In this document: positions 28,118-36,450 of the stretch, piece by piece
How positions within the stretch are numbered: the stretch's first letter is position 1
Layout of the letters: each line of letters begins with the position of its first letter
Source of the DNA: Enhydrobacter aerosaccus
Lineage (GTDB): Bacteria; Pseudomonadota; Alphaproteobacteria; Reyranellales; Reyranellaceae
Assembly: GCA_903832005.1 (NCBI GenBank)
Contig: CAIKZO010000075.1
Location: forward strand, 1-64,000
Length of the DNA: 64,000 nucleotides
Reading direction: 5' to 3'
Program-made: the position numbers and the translations under genes
Notes under the pieces: generated by a model
What the model was told of the DNA's origin: nothing
The model's input: only the letters and a program-made list of their open reading frames with translations
Database searches by the model: none

Positions 28118-29220
28118 CAGCTTCCGAACACCTGGTTGAACTTGTCCAGGATGGCGCTGCGCTGCGGATTGATCTTTTCCCAATCCAGCACGTAGAGCTT
28201 CATCTCCTTCATGCGCGATTCAGGATAGGGCACGATCGCAGCGGTCTTGGCGTCGAGCTCGACGCCGCTCACCGACGGCGCCGCGACGGTGTATTCGGCC
28301 AGCTCCTTCTGGACCGGGGCGGACAGCACGAAGTCGATGAACGCCGCGCCGAGATCCGGCTCGGGCGCGCCCTTCACCAGGGTCATGGTATTCACGCCGG
28401 CGAACGAGCCTTCGGTCGGGTCGCATTGCGCGACCGGCGTGCCCTTCTGCACATAGGGCAGGATGTTCTTCGAGAAGTCGGGCCCGCCGACATCGGCCTG
28501 GCCTTGCGCCACCTGGATCACAGCGGTGGCGAAATTGTCGTAGATCGTCTGCACGTTGGGCTTCAGCTCCATCATCTTGGGCCAGCCCTTGTCGAGTTCG
28601 TACTGCGCTTCGAGGATCGGCTTGCCCGTTGCCATCGACGCGGCGACGGCGAGCAGCTGGACGGATTGCGTTTGCTTGGGCGTGATCAGCATGAAGCGGC
28701 CGCGGAAGCGCTCGTGCCAGAGATCGGCGAAGCTGACGGGCGGCTTGGCGAGGGTCGAATTGTACCAGGGCGAGACCTTGGAGATGGCGAAAGCCACGCC
28801 AAACGTGTCGTTGTAGATGAAGTTCGGGAACACCTTCGCCATGTTCGGGATCTTGTCCTTGGGCAGCTGCTGGATCAGGTTCTCTGCCTTGGCGATCGGC
28901 ACGCCGACATCGTCCATGAACACCACGGAATAGTTCGGATTGGCCTTCTGCGTGCGCAGGATGCCGATGTTGCCCAAGGTCACGTTCTCGGTCTGGAAGA
29001 TCTTGCAGCCGAGCTTGGTCTGGAACTTCGGGATGATCAGCTTGCGGAACGCTTCGCCCTGCACGCCGGTATAGGTGCCGACATACATCGATTTGCCGGC
29101 CGCCCAGCCGTCGCGGATGAAGAACATCGGGGCGGCCACGCCCGCGGCCGTGAGCAGCCGCCGACGGCTTGTCAAAAGACGGCTGGTCAAAAGACGGCTG
29201 GTCGAAAGAACCTTCTTCAT
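28117..29220 (-). CDS. Extracellular solute-binding protein of a polyamine-type ABC importer
   Basis: A 367-aa periplasmic binding protein (SBP family 1/PotD-like). The signal peptide is unusual: MKKVLS, then a repeated TSRLL unit, then TSRRRLLTAAG, a twin-arginine-like motif, and WAAG as a probable cleavage region. The repeat is encoded by three 15-base tandem units. The mature part has GEAFRKLIIPKFQTKLGCKI and later VAQGQADVGGPDFSKNILPY, fitting an SBP whose ligand may be a polyamine, amino acid or similar cation; this is not provable here. The ATG at 29220 is 23 bases downstream of the second permease gene; the longer frame upstream is shadow. Confidence 0.86.
   Translation of the reverse strand: MKKVLSTSRLLTSRLLTSRRRLLTAAGVAAPMFFIRDGWAAGKSMYVGTYTGVQGEAFRKLIIPKFQTKLGCKIFQTENVTLGNIGILRTQKANPNYSVVFMDDVGVPIAKAENLIQQLPKDKIPNMAKVFPNFIYNDTFGVAFAISKVSPWYNSTLAKPPVSFADLWHERFRGRFMLITPKQTQSVQLLAVAASMATGKPILEAQYELDKGWPKMMELKPNVQTIYDNFATAVIQVAQGQADVGGPDFSKNILPYVQKGTPVAQCDPTEGSFAGVNTMTLVKGAPEPDLGAAFIDFVLSAPVQKELAEYTVAAPSVSGVELDAKTAAIVPYPESRMKEMKLYVLDWEKINPQRSAILDKFNQVFGS
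29163..29207. repeat. Three 15-bp tandem repeats in the SBP signal-peptide coding region
   Basis: The units start at 29163, 29178 and 29193. The plus-strand consensus is GACGGCTGGTCAAAA, with one mismatch each in the first and third unit. The repeat stays in frame and encodes repeated TSRLL residues just before the twin-arginine-like motif, lengthening the basic n-region of the signal peptide. Confidence 0.85.
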
Positions 29221-29243
29221 GTCGTCACCTTTCCCGTTACGCC

Positions 29244-30047
29244 TCACACACTCATGGCCCGCCGCAGCCCGACCAGTTTCTCCAGCCCAATCACCGCCGC
29301 GGCGGCGGTCAGGATCATCAGGCTCGAGATGGCGGCGATGGACGGATCGAAGACCTTGGTCATGCTGTTCTGCAGGAAGATCGGCAGCGGCATGGTCTCG
29401 GCGTTGGACAGCCAGAACGACAGCGGGAACTCGTCGAACGAGACCATGAAGCAGAACAGGCAGCCGGCGGCGATGCCCGGCACGATCTGGGGCACAGTCA
29501 CCTTGGTGAAGACCTTCCAGGGCGGCGCGCCGAGGGTGAGTGCTGCTTCCTCGAGCGAGCGATCGACCTGTTTCAGGCTCGCCGTGACGGTGCGCACGAG
29601 ATAGGGCAGCGTCACCAGCACATGGCCGATGAAGAGGCCAAGGGCCGCGTCGCGCAGTTTCAGCATCGCCATGAACTGCAGCAGCGCCAGGCCGGTGATC
29701 AGGATCGGCATGATGAACGGCGACAGCAGCATCGCCTCGATCGCGCGCGAGCCCGGCACGTTCCAGCGATTGAGGGCATAGGCCGCCGGCATGCCCAGCA
29801 CGAACGAGGTGATGGTGGAGCAGACGGCAAGCGTCACGCTGACGATGAAAGCGCTCTGGAACTCGTCGTTGGCGAGAACTTCTTCGTACCAGGAGGTGGT
29901 GAAGCCCACGGGCGGGAAGATCGCGAGAGGGGCCGTCGAGAACGACACCGCCACGACCACGGCCAGCGGCGCCAGGACGAAGACGAGCACTGCCGCTGCC
30001 AGCAGATAGGTGACGAGGCCGCCGCCGCCGGAGAGCCGCGAGGCCAT
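29244..30047 (-). CDS. ABC importer permease, PotC-like
   Basis: A 267-aa inner-membrane permease with about six helices. The EAA loop that docks to the ATPase is EEAALTLGAPPWKVFTKVTV (near 158-177). From the ATG at 30047 it starts MASRLSGGGGLVTYLLAAAV. The start overlaps the stop codon of the preceding permease gene (TGATG), so the two halves of the channel are translationally coupled. The longer frame to 30467 upstream is a shadow of that gene. Confidence 0.9.
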   Translation of the reverse strand: MASRLSGGGGLVTYLLAAAVLVFVLAPLAVVVAVSFSTAPLAIFPPVGFTTSWYEEVLANDEFQSAFIVSVTLAVCSTITSFVLGMPAAYALNRWNVPGSRAIEAMLLSPFIMPILITGLALLQFMAMLKLRDAALGLFIGHVLVTLPYLVRTVTASLKQVDRSLEEAALTLGAPPWKVFTKVTVPQIVPGIAAGCLFCFMVSFDEFPLSFWLSNAETMPLPIFLQNSMTKVFDPSIAAISSLMILTAAAAVIGLEKLVGLRRAMSV

Positions 30048-30937
30048 CAGCGCGCTCCAGACCGCTGTGCGCGGACGAGCGCGTGGCGTTCGGCGAGCCA
30101 GCCCACGCCGACATTGGCTGCGAGCGCGATCACCACCATCACGCCCGCGATCGCCGCCGCCATCGGCCAGTCGAAGGAGGTGTTGATCTGCTGCTCCAGC
30201 AGCACGCCCAGCATCAGTCCGCGCGTACCGCCCAGCATCTGCGGCGTCACGTAGGAGCCCGCCGTCAGCGAGAAGACGATGGTTACGCCAGCAACGAGGC
30301 CCGGCAGGCTGAGCGGCAGGGTCACCCGCAGGAAGGCACGCCAGGCCGGCGCACCCAGTATCCGCGCGGCCTCGTTGAGCGAGGGGTTGATGCGGCCGAG
30401 CGACGCCGACAGCGGCAACACCATCAGCGGCAGGAAAACATGGACGGAGGCGATCACCGTTGCCCATTCGGTGTAGAGGACGCGCACCGGCGTCGGCCCC
30501 GTGCCCAGCGCATGCAGCATCCAGTTGAGGACGCCGGTGGGACTGTTGTTGAGCATGAGCTGCCAGCCGTAGGTGCGCACGATCACGCTCACGACGAGCG
30601 GCGCCACCACCAGGATCATGGTGATGCGGCTGAAGATCGGCTTGCCATAGGCGATCACCATCGCAGCGGGGTAGGCGAGGAGGGCGGTGAACAGCGATGT
30701 CACCAGGGCCACGCGCAAGGTGAGCAGGACGACCCGGCGATAGGTCTCGCTGACGACCAGCCGCTCGTAGCTGCCCATGGTCAGGGGCAGGCTGATGTCG
30801 CCGCCTTGCGACTGCGTCAGTACGCCGTAGCTCAGCAGGATCACCGACGGCAGGACGAGGAAGACGACAAGGAAGATCAGCGCCGGCAGAAGCAGCGCCA
30901 ATCCCACGACCGAACGCGGCAGAGGCCTCGATGTCAT
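30047..30937 (-). CDS. ABC importer permease, PotB-like
   Basis: A 296-aa inner-membrane permease, first gene of the importer operon. It has a hydrophobic first helix (VVGLALLLPALIFLVVFLVL), about six helices in all, and the EAA loop NEAARILGAPAWRAFLRVTL near 195-214. It belongs to the BPD_transp_1 superfamily used by spermidine/putrescine systems. Its promoter should lie in 30938-31075, which it shares with the divergent sbmA gene. Confidence 0.9.
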   Translation of the reverse strand: MTSRPLPRSVVGLALLLPALIFLVVFLVLPSVILLSYGVLTQSQGGDISLPLTMGSYERLVVSETYRRVVLLTLRVALVTSLFTALLAYPAAMVIAYGKPIFSRITMILVVAPLVVSVIVRTYGWQLMLNNSPTGVLNWMLHALGTGPTPVRVLYTEWATVIASVHVFLPLMVLPLSASLGRINPSLNEAARILGAPAWRAFLRVTLPLSLPGLVAGVTIVFSLTAGSYVTPQMLGGTRGLMLGVLLEQQINTSFDWPMAAAIAGVMVVIALAANVGVGWLAERHALVRAQRSGAR

Positions 30938-31075
30938 GTGGTGCAGGTCAGCACGATCCGTGCCGGAAATGCCGCGCGGGGAGGGGCTCTATTCCCGTCG
31001 ACGGGCTGGATTATTCTGCGTTCGGGCGCTGGAAATCATGATGGCCGGGTTCGTTTGCCGGGTTATTGATACGGG

Positions 31076-32323
31076 ATGTTCTCCTCCTTCTTCCCGAATC
31101 CCCGGATCTTCTTCCCCGCCGTCATTGTCTGGACCGCGCTCTGCATGGCCCTCTGGTACGGCGTGCTTCGCGACCTTGGGCCCCAGCTCAGTATCGGTGG
31201 CCTGATCGGGTTGCCCTATCCGGCGGCGGATGCGAACGCCACGCTGGTTTCGGTACAGGTAGCGCGCGATCTCTGGCTCTACGAATTCATGATCGTCGCC
31301 GGTGCGATTTTCGTCGGAGCGATCCGCCTGCTCCTGCCGCATCCCTGGTCCCCGTGGTCGGTCGGCGTGTCGGCGCTCATCATCTTCCTGCTGTGGTTCC
31401 AGGTTCAGCTCGATGTGATGATCAATAGCTGGTTCGGCATCTTCTACAACCTGATCCAGAAGGCCCTGGCAAAGCCGAACGCCATCACGCTGCGCGAGTT
31501 CTATACGCAACAGGCGACTTTTGGCGGCATCGCGATGGTCTACATCTTCAGCGCCGTGCTGACCGCCTTCATCACCAGCCATTATATCTTCCGCTGGCGC
31601 ATGGCGATGAACGACCACTACGCAGCCAACTGGCAGCGTTTGCGGCACATTGAAGGAGCCTCGCAGCGCGTCCAGGAGGACACGATGCGATTTGCCGAAA
31701 CCCTGGAGCAGCTGGGCGCGAGCCTGATCAATGCGTTGATGACCCTGATCGCCTTCCTGCCGATCCTGTGGGGGCTTTCGTCGTACGTGAAGGAACTGCC
31801 GCTGATCGGCTACGTCCCGCAGGCGCTGGTCTTCGTCGCGGTCATCTGGGCGGCGTTCGGGACGGGGCTGCTTGCCCTTGCCGGCGTACGGCTGCCCGGG
31901 CTCGAGTTCCACAATCAGCGGGTCGAGGCGGCCTACCGCAAGGAGCTGGTGCTGGGCGAGGACCGCGCCGAGCGCGCGCAGCCGCAGACGCTGAGCGAGC
32001 TGTTCCGCGACGTGCGGACGAACTATTTCCGCCTCTACCTGAACTTCCTCTACTTCAACATCGCGCGTTATGGATATCTGCAGGCCAGCGCCTTGATCGC
32101 CTACGTCTCTCTCGGACCGACAATCGTCGCCGGGGGCCTGACGCTCGGCGTCCTGACGCAGATCACCCGGGCCTTCGGCAGGGTCGAGGGATCATTCCAG
32201 TATCTCGTCAACTCCTGGTCGACGATCGTGTCCCTGATCTCGATCTACAAGCGCTTGCATTCCTTCGAGGCAAGAATGCTCGACAAGCCGCTGGATCCCA
32301 TAGAGGCCGTTCCGCTGCCCTAA
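31076..32323 (+). CDS. sbmA: SbmA/BacA-family peptide transporter
   Basis: A 415-aa inner-membrane protein of the SbmA/BacA (SLiPT) family, a proton-driven dimeric importer of antimicrobial and other peptides. It matches E. coli SbmA end to end: MFSSFFPNPRIFFPAVIVW at the start, HYIFRWRMAMNDHYAANWQ, LRHIEGASQRVQEDTMRFAE, LPGLEFHNQRVEAAYRKELV and SFQYLVNSWSTIVSLISIYK. There is no ATPase domain. BacA homologues matter for peptide tolerance and host interaction in rhizobia. It is divergent from the polyamine-type importer and upstream of the second RidA. Confidence 0.94.
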   Translation: MFSSFFPNPRIFFPAVIVWTALCMALWYGVLRDLGPQLSIGGLIGLPYPAADANATLVSVQVARDLWLYEFMIVAGAIFVGAIRLLLPHPWSPWSVGVSALIIFLLWFQVQLDVMINSWFGIFYNLIQKALAKPNAITLREFYTQQATFGGIAMVYIFSAVLTAFITSHYIFRWRMAMNDHYAANWQRLRHIEGASQRVQEDTMRFAETLEQLGASLINALMTLIAFLPILWGLSSYVKELPLIGYVPQALVFVAVIWAAFGTGLLALAGVRLPGLEFHNQRVEAAYRKELVLGEDRAERAQPQTLSELFRDVRTNYFRLYLNFLYFNIARYGYLQASALIAYVSLGPTIVAGGLTLGVLTQITRAFGRVEGSFQYLVNSWSTIVSLISIYKRLHSFEARMLDKPLDPIEAVPLP

Positions 32324-32400
32324 AGCCTATTTACGGGAGCATGGCCTGATCTGCTAAGGTCCGCGCCGTCGCAAACAGCGGTTTGGAAGAGGAAGAATTC

Positions 32401-32748
32401 ATGAGCATCAAGCGCGTCAACGCGGGTCCCCGCATGTCGAGCGCCGTCATTCACGGCGACACGGTCTATCTCGCCGGCCTCACGGCCGACGACGCCAAGG
32501 CCGACGTGAAAGGCCAGACCAAGCAGATCCTCGACAAGATCGACCACTTCCTGAAGGAAGCCGGCACCGACAAGTCGAAGATCCTGTCCGCCAACATCTG
32601 GCTGACCGACATCGGCACTTGGAGCCAGATGAACGAAGTGTGGGACGCCTGGGTCTCCCCCGGCAACGCGCCTGCCCGTGCCACGGTCGAAGCCAAGCTC
32701 GCCAACCCGGCGCTCAAGGTCGAGATCATGGTGCAGTGCGCTAAGTAA
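32401..32748 (+). CDS. RidA/YjgF-family protein (second copy)
   Basis: A 115-aa Rid-family protein with the catalytic Arg in APARATVEAKL near residue 92. It opens MSIKRVNAGPRMSSAVIHGD. It shares the whole layout of the copy at 26672 (ILSANIWLTDIG against ILTATIWLADIG, then MNEVWDAWV against MNAVWDAWV). The ATG at 32401 follows an AGAGGAAG ribosome site; a start at 32383 would only add MEEEEF. It is followed by a strong terminator. Confidence 0.91.
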   Translation: MSIKRVNAGPRMSSAVIHGDTVYLAGLTADDAKADVKGQTKQILDKIDHFLKEAGTDKSKILSANIWLTDIGTWSQMNEVWDAWVSPGNAPARATVEAKLANPALKVEIMVQCAK

Positions 32749-32767
32749 GCGGCACTCGCTGAAACGG

Positions 32768-32797
32768 AAAAGGGCCGGCAATCGCCGGCCCTTTTTT
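32768..32797. terminator. Bidirectional rho-independent terminator
   Basis: A perfect GC-rich stem, GGGCCGGC (32772-32779) with GCCGGCCC (32784-32791), has a 4-base loop. It is flanked by an A-run on the left and six Ts on the right. It ends the RidA gene on the plus strand and the convergent outer-membrane gene on the minus strand. Confidence 0.93.
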
Positions 32798-32812
32798 GTT
32801 GCGAAGATTCGC

Positions 32813-33529
32813 TCAGGGCGAGGGCGTTCCGAACGAGAACACGACGCTCGCCATGATCGAGAAGTTGTTGTTGGGATACGAGCCGGTGATGTTGCCGGAG
32901 ACCGGCGTCGTGAACTCGTTCGATTTGAAGCCAGCGTTGATGCTGGGATTGAGCGTGCCGTAATAACGGCCGTCGAGGTTGAGGCGCACGTTCGGCATCA
33001 CCTTGTAGCCAACGCCGACAATCGCTTGGTAGGCGAATTCCGTGTCGGTGCTGTCGGTCACGCCACCCAGATGCGTGTTGAGGAAGGCAACGCCCGCGCC
33101 CGCGCCGACGTAGGGCGTGAAGGCCTGATGAGCGAAGAAATCGTAGTAGACGTTGGCCATCACCGACGTCTGCCGGATCTGGGCGTAGCCGTTGACCCCT
33201 ATGGTGCCGACACCGGAGACCGGAAACCTGCCGGACTCGGTGCCTGTATTGTCCCGATAGAGGACCTCAAGCTCCGCGCGCGGTCCGACGAAATCATAGC
33301 CTATGAAGCCGCCGCCCGCCCATCCGGTCTGGAGGTTGAGGCTGTCCGTGCCGCTGAGCGAGCCTGAGCCGACACCGAGGACCGACGCGAAGCCGTTGAC
33401 GCTGGCATTGGTGTTCAGCAGCCAATTCGCGCCGCCCCGAAGGCCGACATAGATGTTGTTCAGGTTTTGCGCTTGCGCGGACACGGGCAGCACTACGAGT
33501 GCAATTGCCGCGAACACCATTTTATTCAT
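32813..33529 (-). CDS. Outer-membrane beta-barrel protein
   Basis: A 238-aa predicted outer-membrane protein. A Sec signal peptide (NKMVFAAIALVVLPVSAQAQ, cleaved after AQA) precedes alternating hydrophobic/polar strands typical of the OmpA/Omp25-like eight-strand barrel: IYVGLRGGANWLL, GWAGGGFIGYDFVGPRAELE, VMANVYYDF, TPYVGAGAGVAFL, GVGYKVMPNVRLNLDGRYY and a last strand FSIMASVVFSFG. The final aromatic is followed by TPSP rather than ending the chain. It is probably a single-gene unit; its transcript ends at the shared terminator. Confidence 0.85.
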   Translation of the reverse strand: MNKMVFAAIALVVLPVSAQAQNLNNIYVGLRGGANWLLNTNASVNGFASVLGVGSGSLSGTDSLNLQTGWAGGGFIGYDFVGPRAELEVLYRDNTGTESGRFPVSGVGTIGVNGYAQIRQTSVMANVYYDFFAHQAFTPYVGAGAGVAFLNTHLGGVTDSTDTEFAYQAIVGVGYKVMPNVRLNLDGRYYGTLNPSINAGFKSNEFTTPVSGNITGSYPNNNFSIMASVVFSFGTPSP

Positions 33530-33620
33530 GCAACCGATCTCCCTTGTCGGGAGACTACATCACACCTCTGGAAAATTCACGCGCGAGGTGCGTCAGGTTG
33601 CAAACAGTTCTCTCCGCTTC

Positions 33621-35024
33621 TTAGTTGATCGGTCCCATGATCTTGCCCGGGTTCATGATGTTCTCGGGATCGATTGCCTTCTTGATGGCGCGCATCAACG
33701 ACATCGCCTCGCCATGCTCCTCGTAGAGGAACTTGATCTTGCCCATGCCGACGCCGTGCTCGCCGGTGCAGGTGCCGCCCAGTGACAATGCGCGTGCAAC
33801 CATGCGGTCGTTCAGTGCCTCTGCACGCGGCAGGTAGGTCGGATCGTTGGGGTCCACCATCATGGTGAGATGGAAGTTGCCGTCGCCGACATGGCCCACG
33901 ATCGGCGCGAAGAGGTCGTTGGCCACGATGTCCTTCTGGGTCTCGAGGATGCATTCAGCGAGCTTGGAGATCGGCACGCACACGTCGGTCGCCCACATGC
34001 CCCAGCCCGGCTTGTAGGCCTTGGCGGCCCAGGCGGCGTCGTGCCGGGCCTGCCACATCTTGCTGCGCTCCTCGGCCTGGCTGGTCCAGGCGAAGTCGGC
34101 ACCACCGTTCTCGGACGCGAGCGCCTGCACCATCTCGGCCTGTTCTTTTGTGCCGGCCTCGGTGCCGTGGAACTCGAGCATCAGCAGGTTCTTGTTGGGC
34201 AGGCTGAGCTTGGAATATTTGTTGATGGTGTCGACCGTGTAGGTGTCCATCAGCTCGATACGCGCGACCGGGATACCCGACTGGATGGTCTGGATCACGG
34301 TATTGACCGCGCCTTCGAGACTGTCGAAGGCGCAGGTCGCCGCGACCATCGACTCCGGCGTGCCGTAGAGACGCAGCGTGATCTCGGTGATGACACCCAA
34401 CGTGCCTTCCGAGCCGACGAACAGTTTTACGAGGTCGTAGCCCGCGCTCGACTTGCGCGAGCGGCGGCCGAGCCGCATCAGGCGGCCGTCGGGCGTCACG
34501 ACCTGCAGCGACAGCACGTTCTCGCGCATCGTGCCGTAGCGCACCGCGTTGGTGCCGGAGGCGCGCGTCGAGGTCATGCCGCCGATCGAGGCGTCGGCGC
34601 CGGGATCGATCGGGAAGAAGAGACCGGTCGCGCGGATGTACTCGTTCAGCTGCTTGCGCGTGACGCCGGGCTGCACGACTACGTCGAGGTCGCTCTCGTT
34701 GACCTGCAGCACCTTGTTCATGCGGCTGACGTCGAGCGAGATGCCGCCGTTGGGCGCGCTGATATGGCCTTCGAGCGAGGTGCCGGTGCCGAAGGGGATG
34801 ATCGGCGTCTTGAGGCGTGCGCAGAGCTGGACGATCTGCTGCACTTCCTCGGCCGATTCGGCGAATACGACCGCGTCGGGCAAATGCGCTTCGTGGAACG
34901 AAATATCCTTGCCGTGATGCTCGCGCACGGAATGCGCGGTGCTGACGCGGTCGCCGTAGAGCTTCTTCAGCTCGGCGATCGTTTCGTCGACGTTGATTGC
35001 CTTGATTTGAGCCGTGGCGGACAT
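33621..35024 (-). CDS. FAD-linked oxidase, GlcD / D-lactate dehydrogenase family
   Basis: A 467-aa flavoenzyme of the FAD_binding_4 plus FAD-oxidase C family, oxidising a 2-hydroxy acid such as D-lactate or glycolate. The FAD-binding part shows PIIPFGTGTSLEGHISAP and VQPGVTRKQLNEYIRATGLF, then DPGADASIGGMTSTRASGTN. The C-terminal cap has VGHVGDGNFHLTMMVDP and TGEHGVGMGKIKFL, whose His residues bind substrate and metal in relatives. I use the ATG at 35024 (SATAQIKAIN follows); the longer frame overlaps the thiolase promoter region. It is divergent from the thiolase gene (83 bases between starts). Confidence 0.9.
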   Translation of the reverse strand: MSATAQIKAINVDETIAELKKLYGDRVSTAHSVREHHGKDISFHEAHLPDAVVFAESAEEVQQIVQLCARLKTPIIPFGTGTSLEGHISAPNGGISLDVSRMNKVLQVNESDLDVVVQPGVTRKQLNEYIRATGLFFPIDPGADASIGGMTSTRASGTNAVRYGTMRENVLSLQVVTPDGRLMRLGRRSRKSSAGYDLVKLFVGSEGTLGVITEITLRLYGTPESMVAATCAFDSLEGAVNTVIQTIQSGIPVARIELMDTYTVDTINKYSKLSLPNKNLLMLEFHGTEAGTKEQAEMVQALASENGGADFAWTSQAEERSKMWQARHDAAWAAKAYKPGWGMWATDVCVPISKLAECILETQKDIVANDLFAPIVGHVGDGNFHLTMMVDPNDPTYLPRAEALNDRMVARALSLGGTCTGEHGVGMGKIKFLYEEHGEAMSLMRAIKKAIDPENIMNPGKIMGPIN

Positions 35025-35107
35025 GCTGGAACTCCTAGCGCTGGCCTGTTGGATACGCTCAAATGGCTGCAAAGCCAACTGACGGAAACGCCTCAAAAGG
35101 ACCCCAA

Positions 35108-36361
35108 ATGCGCGATGTTTATGTGGTCGGTGCCTACACGACCGCCTTCAAGAAGCACCCTGGCATGAGCTTTCAGGACCTCGCCCGCGAGGCCTATCTC
35201 GGCACGCTGAAGGACGCCGGCATGAAGACCGGCGCCGACATCGAGGCCGGCTGGCTCGGCAACTGCGGCATGGTCTTCTGGGGGCAGAATTCGATTCGCG
35301 GCCAGGCGCTGTTCCAGCCGCTGGTCGAGGAAGGGCTGTTTCCCGAGCGCGTGCCGATGTTCAACGTCGAGAACGCCTGCGCCACCGCCTCGACCGCCTT
35401 CATGGGCGCCTGGAAGGATGTGCTGGCCGGCACGCACGAGCTGTCGTTCTGCATCGGCATCGAGAAGCTGTTCAGCCCGGAGGCGCCGGAGCGCACCTCG
35501 AACCTGTTCAACCAGGGCTACATCACGGGCCAGCACGACCGCCTAGTCGCGGAGATGGATCGCGTCGGCAAGATGGTCGGCGCGGAGTTCAAGCCGGGTG
35601 ACGACCGCACGATCTTCATGGACACCTATGCCATGCAGGCCAAGTGGCACATGTGGAAGTACGGCACGACCCAGCAGCAGATCGCCACGGGCGCCGCCAA
35701 GAACCACAATTACGGCGCGCTGAACGAGAAGGCGCAGTATCGCTTCCAGATGACGCCGCAGTCGGTGATGGAAGACCGGCCGGTGTCCTATCCGCTGACC
35801 CGCGCAATGTGTGCGCCGATCGGCGATGGTGCGGCGGCAGCGTTGATCTGCTCGAAGGAATATCTCGAAAAGCTTCCGAAGGAAGTGCAGGCGCGCGCCG
35901 TCAAGATCGCGGGTGTGGGCTTCTCCGGCGGCATGTATCGGGAGCTGGACAAGCCGGGCCTCTCTCGCGCCGCGGCCGACAAGGCCTACAAGATGGCCGG
36001 TCTGGGACCGCAGGACATCGACGTTGCCGAAGTGCACGACGCCACCAGCTTCTGCGAGGTCTACCAGTGCGAGATGATGCGCTTCTGCCCCGAGGGCGAA
36101 GGCGGCAAGTTCATCGAATCGGGTGCCACCGGACCGGGCGGCAAGCTGCCGGTGAACACCTCGGGTGGACTGGTCTCGAAGGGCCATCCGGTGGGCGCCA
36201 CGGGCCTGTCGATGCTGGCCGAACTCGCCACGCAGCTGCGCGGCGAAGCGGGGCCGCGCCAGGTCAAGGGCGCGGAGATTGCCCTGGCCGAAAACGGCGG
36301 CGGCGTGATCGGCATGGAGGAGGCGGTGGCCTCGGTGATCATCCTGCAGAAGCAGGCTTGA
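35108..36361 (+). CDS. SCP2-type thiolase family protein
   Basis: A 417-aa thiolase of the SCP-x/acetyl-CoA acetyltransferase-like class. The active Cys lies in NVENACATASTAFMGAW near residue 92. The C-terminal part has the His motifs EVHDATSFCEVYQCEMMRF and GGLVSKGHPVGATGLSM, but the second-Cys motif of biosynthetic thiolases is replaced by ENGGGVIGMEEA, as usual in this subgroup. It probably cleaves 3-ketoacyl-CoA of long or branched side chains. The ATG at 35108 fits the family start RDVYVVGAYTTAF; the frame opens at 35063. The next genes are an MFE2-like SDR and a cyclase. Confidence 0.88.
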   Translation: MRDVYVVGAYTTAFKKHPGMSFQDLAREAYLGTLKDAGMKTGADIEAGWLGNCGMVFWGQNSIRGQALFQPLVEEGLFPERVPMFNVENACATASTAFMGAWKDVLAGTHELSFCIGIEKLFSPEAPERTSNLFNQGYITGQHDRLVAEMDRVGKMVGAEFKPGDDRTIFMDTYAMQAKWHMWKYGTTQQQIATGAAKNHNYGALNEKAQYRFQMTPQSVMEDRPVSYPLTRAMCAPIGDGAAAALICSKEYLEKLPKEVQARAVKIAGVGFSGGMYRELDKPGLSRAAADKAYKMAGLGPQDIDVAEVHDATSFCEVYQCEMMRFCPEGEGGKFIESGATGPGGKLPVNTSGGLVSKGHPVGATGLSMLAELATQLRGEAGPRQVKGAEIALAENGGGVIGMEEAVASVIILQKQA

Positions 36362-36385
36362 AATCGCCTCATTACGACCAACATC

Positions 36386-36405
36386 CGTCTCCCGCGCCGG
36401 AGACG
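36386..36405 (+). other. Small hairpin after the thiolase gene
   Basis: CGTCTCC (36386-36392) pairs perfectly with GGAGACG (36399-36405) across a 6-base loop. It lies 25 bases past the thiolase stop and has no T-run, so it could be a weak terminator or an RNA-stabilising element before the SDR gene. Confidence 0.4.
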
Positions 36406-36415
36406 ATGCTGTAAA

Positions 36416-36446
36416 CTCTCCCGGATTTTAAGGTTTCTCGGGAGAG
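36416..36446 (+). promoter_or_regulatory. Hairpin that hides the ribosome-binding site of the SDR gene
   Basis: CTCTCCCG (36416-36423) can pair perfectly with CGGGAGAG (36439-36446), which contains the GGAGAG ribosome site 4 bases before the ATG at 36451. The 15-base loop is A/T-rich. Folding would block translation start, so it may work as a thermosensor or as a target of another regulator; this is inferred from base pairing only. Confidence 0.45.
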
Positions 36447-36450
36447 AGTA

